Origin: Chloroflexota bacterium
Lineage (GTDB): Bacteria; Chloroflexota; UBA4733
DNA: 6,254 nucleotides
Assembly (NCBI GenBank): GCA_023489405.1
Contig: JAMDCW010000059.1
Span: forward strand, 1 to 6,254
Direction of reading: 5' to 3'
A model generated the notes under the pieces. That model did no database searches. It had not been told where the DNA came from and was given only the letters and a program-made list of their open reading frames with translations. Positions 1 through 5,974 of this stretch are shown piece by piece. Numbering within the stretch: position 1 is the stretch's first letter; the number at the start of each line of letters is the position of its first letter. A program made the position numbers and the translations under genes.

Positions 1-324
1 GGCGTGGCGGCACGGGTCGGTGGTGACGACCACAAGGTGGAGATGACCTGTCCGGCGTGCGCGGCGCCGGTGCGGGATCGCTGGCAGGCGTGCCCGAGCT
101 GTGGCTACCGGATGCATGTCTTCAGCACGGCGCCTACTTGCCCAAGCTGCCACCATATCGTGGAACAGGAGTGGCACGTATGTCCCCACTGTGCGTACAC
201 GCTGCCGGAGGTACCGGAGGAACAGCGTATGCCAGCCCGGGCGCTCATGGAGGCAGCGCGACGTGAAGGTGTGAAGGGAACGGCACTAGCAGCGCCGGTA
301 CGCCGGGAGGACACGTTGATGTAA
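1..324 (+). CDS. Double zinc-ribbon protein, C-terminal part (gene runs off the left edge)
   Basis: The reading frame is open at the first base of the window, so this is probably the tail of a longer protein; a GTG at 4 could also start it, but only three upstream bases are visible. Numbering from that GTG, there are two matching modules of the form CxxC-x10-CxxC: Cys16, 19, 30, 33 and Cys46, 49, 60, 63. This is the tandem zinc-ribbon (DZR) pattern, expected to bind two structural zinc ions. Each module has a Trp three residues before its second CxxC (Trp27, Trp57), which supports a duplication. The last 40 residues are charged, Ala/Arg-rich and have no recognisable domain. No transmembrane segment is visible. 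Such ribbons often form the end of proteins whose function lies elsewhere in the chain, so the function cannot be read here. It converges on the glycosidase gene across a hairpin. Confidence 0.75.
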   Translation, partial: GVAARVGGDDHKVEMTCPACAAPVRDRWQACPSCGYRMHVFSTAPTCPSCHHIVEQEWHVCPHCAYTLPEVPEEQRMPARALMEAARREGVKGTALAAPVRREDTLM

Positions 325-347
325 CGTGTGAAGCTTAGTGATGGGGC

Positions 348-379
348 ACGCCGCTTGGAGCGCTGGCTTCAGGCGGCGT
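348..379. terminator. Strong hairpin between convergent genes, possible bidirectional terminator
   Basis: Bases 348-361 pair with 366-379 in a continuous 14-bp stem, including two G-T wobbles (355/372 and 358/369), closed by a four-base loop GCTG. It starts 24 bases after the zinc-ribbon stop and lies 23 bases beyond the glycosidase stop on the other strand, where a shared terminator would be expected. It lacks a good U-run: only TTT follows on the plus strand and none on the minus strand. It is therefore not a textbook intrinsic terminator, and it could instead protect the 3' ends of both transcripts. The pairing is seen directly; the role is inferred. Confidence 0.5.
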
Positions 380-401
380 TTGGGCGCCGGCTCATGGTGG
401 G

Positions 402-3050
402 CTAGGGCTGGCGCTGCGCGGTGGAGGGGGACGTGAGAATGGTGATGGGAGCGAGCCAGCCGCCTTCGGTGAGGATGAGATCGGCGACGAGACTTGTCCA
501 GCCGGTTTGGTGGGAAGCACCAAGTCCTTTGCCAGTATCGCCGTGGAAGTATTCGTGAAAGAGGTAGTGGTCACGCCAGGGACCGGATTGCTGGAAGAAG
601 GGATTATCGCCGTCACAAGGGCGTTTGTCATCGTGGCGGAGGAAGAGGCTGATGAGACGGCGTTCGATCTCTTCGGCAACTTCGGCGAGAGTCATTTCGT
701 GACCGGATCCGGTGGGACACTCGATACGGAAGGTGTCGCCGAAGAACTCGTAGAAGCGGCGGAGTCCGGCAATGACGAGGTAGTTGATGGGGAACCAGAT
801 AGGGCCGCGCCAGTTAGAATTGCCGCCGAAGAGGGGCGTTGTTGATTCGCCCGGCTCGTAGTCGAGGCGCCACTGCTGACCATTGTGCTCACCAGTGAGA
901 GGGTGCTCCCTATGATAACGGGATAGAGAGCGGATGCCGTAGGGGGAGAGGAATTCGTCCTCATCGAGCATGCGGGTGAGCATGCGGCGGAGGCGGTCGG
1001 GATCGGCGATGGAGAGGAGACTGAGCTCATCGCCGTCGAGAAGCTTGCAGTGTTCGATGACCTCGCGGACGTGGGGCTCATTAGCGATGAACCAGCTCAT
1101 ATGGCGGGCGAAGTCGGGAAGCTGCTCAACTTTCTTGGCGTCGAGGATGGTGACGGCAAAGAGGGGAACGAGACCAACGATGGAGCAGGCACGGAGGGGA
1201 AGGAGCTGGCCAGAGGCTGTTTTGAGGACATCGTAGTAGAAGCCGTCCTCCTCGCTCCAGAGACCTTGATTGTTCATAGCCAGGGCAATGTAGGCGAAGT
1301 GTTCGAAGAATTTCGTGGCAATATCCTCGAAAGCATGTCCTTTTTGGGCGAGCTGGAGGGAGAGCTCGAGGAGAGAGAGGCAGTACGTAGCCATCCAAGC
1401 GGTGCCGTCGGATTGCTCGAGCTGGCTGTCTGAAGGGAGGGTGCTGCGGTCGAACGGGCTGATGTTGTCGAGGCCAAGAAAGCCGCCTTCGAAGATGTTG
1501 TTGCCTTCACGGTCTTTACGGTTGACCCACCAGGTGAAATTGATGAGGAGCTTGTGAAAGATGCGTTCGAGGAAATTGTAGTCTTTGGCGCCGTCGATGG
1601 CGAAGACGCGGAGGGCGGCGTAGGCGTGGACAGGGGGATTGACGTCGCTGAAGGCCCATTCGTAGGCGGGGAGCTGACCAGAGGGATGCATGTACCACTC
1701 ACGGCAGAGGAAAATGAGCTGTTCCTTAGCGAATTCGGGATCAATGTGGGCGAGGGCGATGCAGTGAAAGGCGAGGTCCCAGGCGGCGTACCAGGGATAC
1801 TCCCACTTGTCGGGCATTGTGAGGACGTCGCGATTGTTGAGGTGAAGCCACTCGTGGTTACGACCGGATTCGCGGCTTGGAGGAGGCGGGGGGAAGGCGG
1901 GATCGCCTTCGAGCCAATCGCGGACGTGGTAGTGGTAGAACTGCTTGTTCCAGAGGAGGCCAGCGAAGGCGGCGCGGGCAATGCGACGTTCTTCGTCGGT
2001 GATGTGATCCGGCATGAGGTCGTGATAGAAGTCGTCGGCTTCGCGCCGGCGTTGGACGGAGAGGTCATCGGCATTGGAACTGACTGATCGGGCGTTGTCG
2101 CTGAGGCGGAGGTAGAGGGTGGTCGTTTCGTGGGATTGAAGCGTAAGCTGGTAGTGGAGGGCAGCTTTGGTGCCAGTGCGGTCGGGATTGACCGTGGGGG
2201 AACCGGAGATGATATGGTCGTTGATGCCGTCTTTGGGGAAGGCTGTTCCTTGATCGATGTGGAACAGGCGGCGGAAGTTCGTTTCGTTCTCACAGAACAG
2301 CGGCTCCGGATTGCCGCGCCAACTGAGCCAGCGCCGGCCGAGGGAGTAGTGATCGGCGCGGATAGCAGCGTCGTCGAGCTGAAGGAGAGGGCGGGGTTCG
2401 CCGTTGCGGCCCCAGGACCAGTAGTTGCGGAACCAGAGAGTGGGGAGGACGTGGATGGTTGCTTCGTCAGGACCGGCGTTATGGACCCAGATGCGGATGG
2501 AGATATCTTCGGCGGTGCGTTTGGCGTAGTCGATGGTGATGATCCAGTAACGGTCGTCAGCGAAGATGCCGGTATCTTCGAGCTCGTATTCAGGGTCGGT
2601 CCGGCTGCGCTTGCGGTTTTCGACGATGAGCTGTTCGTAGGGGTAAGGGCGCTGAGGGTAGACGTATCGCCACTGCATCCAAGAGTGAGTGGGAGTGGAG
2701 TCGAGATACCACCAGTATTCTTTGGCGTCTTCGCCATGGTTGCCTTCGTGGGCTGTGAGACCGAAGATGCGCTCTTTGAGGATAGGATCGGCGCCGTTCC
2801 AGAGGGCGAGGGCGAAACAGAGGAACTGGCGGTCGTCGCAGATGCCGCCGAGGCCATCTTCGTTCCAGCGGTAGGCGCGGGAGCGGGCATGGTCGTGAGG
2901 AAAGTAGTCCCAGGCGCTGCCGTCTGGGCTGTAATCCTCGCGAACGGTACTCCAGGCGCGCTCAGCGAGGTAGGGCCCCCAGTGGCGCCAGGGTGCGCGT
3001 CCGTGGGGGACTTCCAGCAGACGTCGGCGTTCAGCCGTGAGCTTTTTCAC
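402..3050 (-). CDS. GH63 / MGH1-like glycoside hydrolase, 882 residues
   Basis: This is a large, uninterrupted cytoplasmic-type protein with no signal peptide or membrane segment. It resembles the roughly 880-residue bacterial proteins annotated as glucosidase or MGH1-like glycoside hydrolase (GH63-type, inverting, (alpha/alpha)6 barrel). The N-terminal third carries Trp/Tyr/His-rich conserved blocks (about 45-140, then NYWSWGRNGEP at 209-219) and is probably the beta-sandwich domain. The catalytic barrel should run from about 350 to 860. Motifs seen include WDLAF (424-428), whose Asp425 is the likely general acid; NWRGPIW (746-752); and EYFHGDTGKG (833-842), whose Glu833 is the likely general base, followed by QTGWT (848-852). 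The catalytic roles are inferred from the GH63/GH37 fold. The GTG start is supported by AGAGGAGG five bases upstream. Substrate is unknown: alpha-glucosides and mannosyl- or glucosylglycerate are plausible. It lies 186 bp downstream of the enolase-family gene on the same strand. Confidence 0.88.
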   Translation of the reverse strand: MKKLTAERRRLLEVPHGRAPWRHWGPYLAERAWSTVREDYSPDGSAWDYFPHDHARSRAYRWNEDGLGGICDDRQFLCFALALWNGADPILKERIFGLTAHEGNHGEDAKEYWWYLDSTPTHSWMQWRYVYPQRPYPYEQLIVENRKRSRTDPEYELEDTGIFADDRYWIITIDYAKRTAEDISIRIWVHNAGPDEATIHVLPTLWFRNYWSWGRNGEPRPLLQLDDAAIRADHYSLGRRWLSWRGNPEPLFCENETNFRRLFHIDQGTAFPKDGINDHIISGSPTVNPDRTGTKAALHYQLTLQSHETTTLYLRLSDNARSVSSNADDLSVQRRREADDFYHDLMPDHITDEERRIARAAFAGLLWNKQFYHYHVRDWLEGDPAFPPPPPSRESGRNHEWLHLNNRDVLTMPDKWEYPWYAAWDLAFHCIALAHIDPEFAKEQLIFLCREWYMHPSGQLPAYEWAFSDVNPPVHAYAALRVFAIDGAKDYNFLERIFHKLLINFTWWVNRKDREGNNIFEGGFLGLDNISPFDRSTLPSDSQLEQSDGTAWMATYCLSLLELSLQLAQKGHAFEDIATKFFEHFAYIALAMNNQGLWSEEDGFYYDVLKTASGQLLPLRACSIVGLVPLFAVTILDAKKVEQLPDFARHMSWFIANEPHVREVIEHCKLLDGDELSLLSIADPDRLRRMLTRMLDEDEFLSPYGIRSLSRYHREHPLTGEHNGQQWRLDYEPGESTTPLFGGNSNWRGPIWFPINYLVIAGLRRFYEFFGDTFRIECPTGSGHEMTLAEVAEEIERRLISLFLRHDDKRPCDGDNPFFQQSGPWRDHYLFHEYFHGDTGKGLGASHQTGWTSLVADLILTEGGWLAPITILTSPSTAQRQP

Positions 3051-3056
3051 GATGAC

Positions 3057-3073
3057 CTCCTCTCTAAAAGGAG
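3057..3073 (-). promoter_or_regulatory. Ribosome site of the glycosidase gene, within a small hairpin
   Basis: On the minus strand AGGAG (3057-3061), part of the strong AGGAGG site five bases before the GTG start, is complementary to CTCCT (3069-3073) just upstream, with a seven-base loop. If the messenger folds this way the ribosome site is masked, giving a simple translational brake. The stem is only five base pairs, so it would be weak unless stabilised by something else. The pairing is seen; regulation is inferred. Confidence 0.35.
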
Positions 3074-3074
3074 C

Positions 3075-3103
3075 ATACTACAGCAGGGGCGTTTATGTAC
3101 GAA
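3075..3103 (-). promoter_or_regulatory. Possible promoter of the glycosidase gene
   Basis: On the minus strand TAGTAT (3075-3080) matches the -10 consensus at four of six positions. It is preceded after 17 bases by TTCGTA (3098-3103), which matches the -35 consensus at only three of six. Transcription from it would begin about 20 bases before the GTG start, giving a very short leader that contains the ribosome-site hairpin. The match is weak. The gene could instead be read through from the upstream enolase-family gene. Confidence 0.3.
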
Positions 3104-3114
3104 CAATTGTGTTC
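3101..3114. promoter_or_regulatory. Inverted repeat GAACA-N4-TGTTC, candidate operator
   Basis: A perfect 5-4-5 inverted repeat lies about 50 bases upstream of the glycosidase start and overlaps the proposed -35 element, a usual place for a repressor operator. It resembles the Gram-positive LexA box (GAAC-N4-GTTC), but here the GAAC and GTTC halves are six bases apart, so it does not fit that box. No regulator gene is visible in the window. A five-base arm can arise by chance. Confidence 0.3.
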
Positions 3115-3236
3115 AAAGAGATGACTTTGTCCTGAAGGGCGGTCAGCGGTTATTTCCTCACTGTATCCAAGCTGGTGGCGAAGAAGTGTGCATCCTTCCG
3201 AATCGTTGCTGACGCTTTGGTGATTTACGTCGTGCC

Positions 3237-4352
3237 CTAGCGGATGGTGAGCTCACGGACGCGTTGCCAGTCTACCGTGACACCTAGGCCGGGCTGGTCG
3301 GGAGCTTCGGCGTAACCGCCGGCGTAGCGGGGACCGCTGGTAATGATGTCGGTTTCCAGCCAGAGAGGCCCGAGGGTATCGACAGGGAGGCGGAGATTAT
3401 CGATGGTGCTGGCGACATGGAGGGCAGCAGTGGCGGCGATGGTGCCTTCGAGACCGCTACCCATGGTGACAGCAATGCCGGCAGCGGCAAAAGCGCGCAT
3501 GAGCTGGACCGCACCAAAAATACCGTGGCGAAAGACAGGGATACTAACAGCGTCGGCGTAGCGGTGTTGCAGAAGCTGGGCGGCTACAGTTGGCTCGACA
3601 AAGCCTGTGTGGTACATGACACGCTCATTCAGCGCTTTGCTGACCTGGCGCAGTCCGGGAAGGTCGTGATTGGGCGCCGGCTGTTCGAGGAATTCGAAGC
3701 GCACACCGCGGTCACGAGCGGTGCGGAAGCGGGCAATGGACTCGGCGGCGAGGAAGGCGCCATTGTCATCGGGGCGGAGAGGGACGTCGCCAGCGCCACG
3801 CTGGACGTGAAGGAGGGCATCGATGTCCCAGGGGGTGCCGGTTTTGACTTTGATGACGTGGTGGAAGCCGTGGGCGACAGCGGTGCGAGCTTGTTCTTCC
3901 ATCCAGTCGAGGTCGCGAGTGGCGGGGATATTCCAGGTGAGTGGGATTTGCTGGCGGATTTTACCACCGAGGAGGATACTGATCGGCTGGCCGAGGATGT
4001 GCCCGATGAGGTCGTGGAGGGCGATATCGAAGCCGGCGACGTGGACGGTAGCCTGGTGCTGATTGGCGATCCAGAGCTGCTGGAGGATTGTTTGAAGCTG
4101 GAGAGGATCAGCACCGAGGACGTGAGGGACGAGGGTATGATTGATAAACTGCTGGATAGGAATTCCTTCGAGGCCGCCTCCTTTAATATGGATTTCGCCT
4201 ATGCCTTCGTGGCCGCTATCGGTATAGAGGTGAATGAGAATAGCGCCGCTTGCCTCATGGGGAGCGTGCCCAAGAGCGTAACGTTCACCGCTGGTGTAGG
4301 GGAAGCGCAAAGGGAGACGGATGTAGGTGGTTTCGACGTGGGTGATTTTCAC
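3237..4352 (-). CDS. Enolase-superfamily protein (mandelate racemase/muconate lactonizing type) with altered active site
   Basis: At 371 residues it has the usual length of the MLE/MR group: an N-terminal capping domain (about 1-125) and a TIM-like barrel (about 126-340). Conserved marks are KVK (168-170), the strand-2 KxK motif with Lys170 as a likely base; DDN (195-197), where Asp195 is a likely first Mg ligand; FLEQP (221-225), with Glu223 as second ligand; and GSGLEGTIAATAALHVA (298-314). The segment that normally reads ADES...IK aligns without gaps, but His248 replaces the third metal-binding Asp, Thr249 replaces Glu, and Pro272 replaces the opposing catalytic Lys. A standard two-base epimerase or racemase reaction is therefore unlikely. 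A one-base dehydratase or lyase, or a non-catalytic protein, is possible. Substrate is unknown. The GTG start overlaps the stop of the deacylase gene by four bases (GTGA), with GGAG seven or eight bases upstream, so the two are probably translationally coupled. Confidence 0.85.
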   Translation of the reverse strand: MKITHVETTYIRLPLRFPYTSGERYALGHAPHEASGAILIHLYTDSGHEGIGEIHIKGGGLEGIPIQQFINHTLVPHVLGADPLQLQTILQQLWIANQHQATVHVAGFDIALHDLIGHILGQPISILLGGKIRQQIPLTWNIPATRDLDWMEEQARTAVAHGFHHVIKVKTGTPWDIDALLHVQRGAGDVPLRPDDNGAFLAAESIARFRTARDRGVRFEFLEQPAPNHDLPGLRQVSKALNERVMYHTGFVEPTVAAQLLQHRYADAVSIPVFRHGIFGAVQLMRAFAAAGIAVTMGSGLEGTIAATAALHVASTIDNLRLPVDTLGPLWLETDIITSGPRYAGGYAEAPDQPGLGVTVDWQRVRELTIR

Positions 4353-4864
4353 TGGGGGGCTCCGTGGATGCTGGCGACAGTGACGTCGCCGGCATCATCA
4401 CTGGCAAGGCGCTCAGCGAGGGGATGCTCGATGGCCTGATAGTCGGCTGTTGCGAGTATGACGGAGGTGGAGCGGCTCCCGGCATTGAAGACGATTTTGG
4501 ATAGAGCGAGGAGACGGTTGTCAACGTAGGTGGGGACATCGAGGAGACTGCCGAATGGAGGGACGGCGCCGATTTCGAGGCTGTAACGTTCCAGGAGGAT
4601 CTCTGGGGATACCAAGTGGAGGTCGCGAATGTGATGCTGACGCTTAAAGCGGCGGGTTTCGATGCGCCGGTGGGCTTGGGCGACTAAGAGGATTTCGTGG
4701 TCGTCAGCTTGGAAGAGGAGGGCTTTGGCGCCCATCGTCATGGGGGTGCCGCGGATAAGGGCGGCTTCTTCGCTGGTGCGGGCTGGAGGATGGTGCAGCA
4801 CCTGGTAATCGGCATGGTGAGCGGTGAGCAGCGCTAAGAGCTTTTGCAGAATGATATCAGCCAT
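4349..4864 (-). CDS. YbaK/YeaK-family aminoacyl-tRNA deacylase (ProRS-associated editing domain)
   Basis: This is a stand-alone editing domain of 171 residues, the usual size for the family. These proteins hydrolyse wrongly charged aminoacyl-tRNA in trans in the cytoplasm. Motifs seen are TSEEAALIRGTP (30-41), GAKALL (45-50) with Lys47 at the position of the family's essential lysine, GAVPPFG (99-105), and KIVFNAGSRSTSVIL (123-137) followed by TADY (139-142). From memory of the family, the RGT...GAKAL, GAIPPF, FNAG...SVIL and TADY pattern is closest to E. coli YeaK rather than YbaK itself. The exact mischarged tRNA cannot be told. The ATG start is supported by AAGGAG with a spacer of about seven bases (CTCCT at 4872-4876 on the plus strand). 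It is the first gene of a probable two-gene unit with the enolase-family gene. No convincing promoter could be picked out upstream. Confidence 0.9.
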   Translation of the reverse strand: MADIILQKLLALLTAHHADYQVLHHPPARTSEEAALIRGTPMTMGAKALLFQADDHEILLVAQAHRRIETRRFKRQHHIRDLHLVSPEILLERYSLEIGAVPPFGSLLDVPTYVDNRLLALSKIVFNAGSRSTSVILATADYQAIEHPLAERLASDDAGDVTVASIHGAPQ

Positions 4865-4943
4865 GGGAGTGCTCCTTCTGGATATTCGAGGATAGTGTAC
4901 TGAGCCGCCCTCGAGATGGGAGCGACGAGAGACGTTTAGTCCA
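4865..4943. other. Short upstream region of the deacylase operon
   Basis: Apart from the ribosome site of the deacylase gene, nothing firm is seen. TACACT at about 4895-4900 on the minus strand could serve as a -10 element but has no partner resembling TTGACA. The left end of the TnpB element is absent, so deletion of the transposon front may have joined these sequences. Confidence 0.4.
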
Positions 4944-5211
4944 CGAATGCAAGAGGAAAGCTACACCAGCAAGACATGCCCGTGTTGTGGGTATAGACGC
5001 TCATCCGCCAAGGGCGGGTGTCCGTTGTCCGCAGTACCAGATATATTACAGAGGTGGTGTTGGCACGATCAACATCCGCTTCAAGTATCGTGAGGAATTG
5101 GGTACCTCTCACGTAGTCGGGCCTATAGCACGCCCCACAAGTATGCAATTTGGGCCGCGTACTTGTGTAGCTCGCCCTTACGGGCGAGAAGCTGCCATGG
5201 CTTTAGCCTAA
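4944..5211 (+). pseudogene. tnpB: Decayed C-terminal fragment of an IS200/IS605-family TnpB
   Basis: Two overlapping reading frames together give the tail of a TnpB nuclease. The first (codons in phase from 4944) reads RMQEESYTSKTCPCCGYRR, the typical segment with the first CPxC of the zinc ribbon. After about 5015 the match moves to another frame: VRCPQYQIYY (about 5020-5049), then GGVGTINIRFKYREELGTSHVVG and PIARPTSMQF, ending at TAA 5209-5211. One extra base (or two lost) near 5013-5017 explains the shift. Even with the frame repaired, the fourth zinc Cys is Tyr, and the third RuvC Asp (usual HRD) is Gly (YRG). The first roughly 300 residues, including the other catalytic residues, are absent, and no TnpA is present. 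It is a dead relic. Family assignment comes from recognised motifs. Confidence 0.82.
5171..5188 (+). repeat. Right-end hairpin of the TnpB element, possible omega-RNA scaffold remnant
   Basis: CTCGCCC (5171-5177) and GGGCGAG (5182-5188) form a perfect seven-base-pair stem with loop TTAC, lying in the last codons of the tnpB relic. In IS200/IS605 elements the 3' part of tnpB and the right end carry hairpins that serve TnpA recognition and form the guide (omega) RNA of TnpB. A second palindromic stretch follows at 5193-5208 (GCCATGGC, then GGCTTTAGCC). The exact right boundary of the element cannot be fixed; it probably lies soon after 5211. Confidence 0.5.
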
Positions 5212-5297
5212 GCGGAGCGTCACGAGTTGCTGCCATCTGGCGCAGGCAACCTGGGAGAAAAGGACAGGAGAACGACAGGAAGGTGCCTGAACAGAGG
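5212..5297. other. Intergenic stretch after the TnpB relic, no gene seen
   Basis: No coding sequence or RNA gene is recognised. An imperfect inverted repeat pairs CAGGCAACCT (5243-5252) with AGGTGCCTG (5281-5289) across a purine-rich loop that contains ACAGGA twice. The pairing is interrupted by one missing base and may be chance. Confidence 0.4.
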
Positions 5298-5339
5298 TGA
5301 TGTCCAGGATGAATGTCTCGCTATGCATCCTGGACATCA
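5298..5339. terminator. Perfect 14-bp inverted repeat downstream of the methyltransferase gene
   Basis: TGATGTCCAGGATG (5298-5311) and its exact reverse complement (5326-5339) flank a 14-base loop, in which three more pairs can form after one mismatch. It begins 45 bases beyond the methyltransferase stop on the minus strand, a reasonable place for a terminator or 3' stabilising hairpin. No run of T follows on either strand, so it is not a standard intrinsic terminator. It might instead belong to the neighbouring transposon debris or be a protein-binding palindrome. Confidence 0.45.
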
Positions 5340-5383
5340 GTATGCCTATAAACCTAAACGGGATACGAGCTGCGCCGGCTGGC

Positions 5384-5974
5384 CTACCGCTTGCGACAGA
5401 CAAGTTCGCCCTTGCCAATGGGAACGATCAGGGCGTCAACGCGCTCATCAGCAAGCGCGACGTCGAGCATCGGCTGCAAGGTTTCGCGGTGGTTGATGGC
5501 GTTGTCCGCGATCAAGATGCCGCCGCTGCGAAGGCGCGGCACTACGCTGTCGTAGCAGGCCCCATAGACCTCCTTCTCCGCATCGAGGAAGCAGAACCCC
5601 ACCTGGGCGAACTGCGTCACAGCGTGAAGGAAGTCATCCTCGACGAGACGCACCACATCGCCGACGCCGGCTTGCGCGAACGTCTCACGCGCCAGCTCTG
5701 CTTTGTGCGGTAACACCTCGAAGGTGGTGAGGGTTCGCCCGGTGGCCCGGCAGGCAAGGGCTAACCAGAGCGCCGAGTACCCAGCGCTGGTTCCGATCTC
5801 GATACAGGGGCCGTCGGGCGCGGAGGCCGCCCACAGAGCGAGGAAACGTCCGGTCTCGGGCGCGATCTGGCGGAGCCGCGCGAGACGGGGCGTGCCGTCG
5901 GTGCGGTCCTCCTGGTCTCGCCGCTCAAGCTCCCGCATGCGATCAAGCAGACGGCTCGGGATGTCATGGAACAT
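5384..5974 (-). CDS. Class I SAM-dependent O-methyltransferase (COG4122 / Methyltransf_3 type)
   Basis: This 196-residue protein has the Rossmann-like layout of the small caffeoyl-CoA/catechol-type O-methyltransferases and transfers a methyl group from S-adenosylmethionine, usually to a hydroxyl. Motif I is EIGTSAGYSALWLA (59-72). The acidic residue at the end of strand 2 is Glu86 (TTFEV). VEDDF (111-115) follows, then FLDAEKEVY (129-137) with Asp131, and a strand with ADNAI (156-160) whose Asp157-Asn158 match the metal-binding pair of the family. It has no signal peptide or membrane segment, so it should be cytoplasmic. The ATG start has GGAGG seven bases upstream (CCTCC at 5982-5986 on the plus strand). 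Slightly shorter than the usual 200-220 residues. The substrate cannot be deduced, and no pathway genes adjoin it. Confidence 0.88.
   Translation of the reverse strand: MFHDIPSRLLDRMRELERRDQEDRTDGTPRLARLRQIAPETGRFLALWAASAPDGPCIEIGTSAGYSALWLALACRATGRTLTTFEVLPHKAELARETFAQAGVGDVVRLVEDDFLHAVTQFAQVGFCFLDAEKEVYGACYDSVVPRLRSGGILIADNAINHRETLQPMLDVALADERVDALIVPIGKGELVCRKR

Noticed and set aside
328..405. A 25-codon plus-strand frame starting with GTG just after the zinc-ribbon stop
   Set aside because: Its translation looks protein-like (Arg- and Leu-rich), but it has no well-spaced ribosome site, is made largely of the hairpin at 348-379 and runs into the stop of the opposite gene.
1274..2890. Minus-strand open frame of 538 codons in another phase of the glycosidase
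   Set aside because: Ser/Thr/Pro/Ala-rich translation typical of an out-of-phase reading of a GC-rich gene, while the in-phase protein has clear family motifs.
3101..3114. LexA (SOS) box
   Set aside because: GAAC and GTTC are separated by six bases rather than four, and the flanking bases do not fit the Gram-positive consensus.
2130..3212. Long plus-strand open frame (360 codons) opposite the glycosidase gene
   Set aside because: It is antisense to conserved glycosidase sequence, has a low-complexity Val/Gly/Asp/Glu composition without domains, and has no supporting ribosome site. It is a composition shadow.
3417..4439. Plus-strand open frame of 340 codons opposite the enolase-family gene
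   Set aside because: Antisense to a protein with recognised conserved motifs; its own product resembles nothing.
4936..5148. Minus-strand open frame of 70 codons across the TnpB relic
   Set aside because: It is the antisense reading of the TnpB tail, a frequent false gene.
4865..5383. tRNA, CRISPR array or other structured RNA gene in the longest non-genic stretch
   Set aside because: No tRNA arm pattern and no regularly spaced repeats were found; the content is explained by the TnpB relic and inverted repeats.
5297..5713. Plus-strand open frame of 138 codons opposite the methyltransferase
   Set aside because: The minus strand shows full methyltransferase motifs. This frame begins within the inverted repeat and has no recognisable domain.
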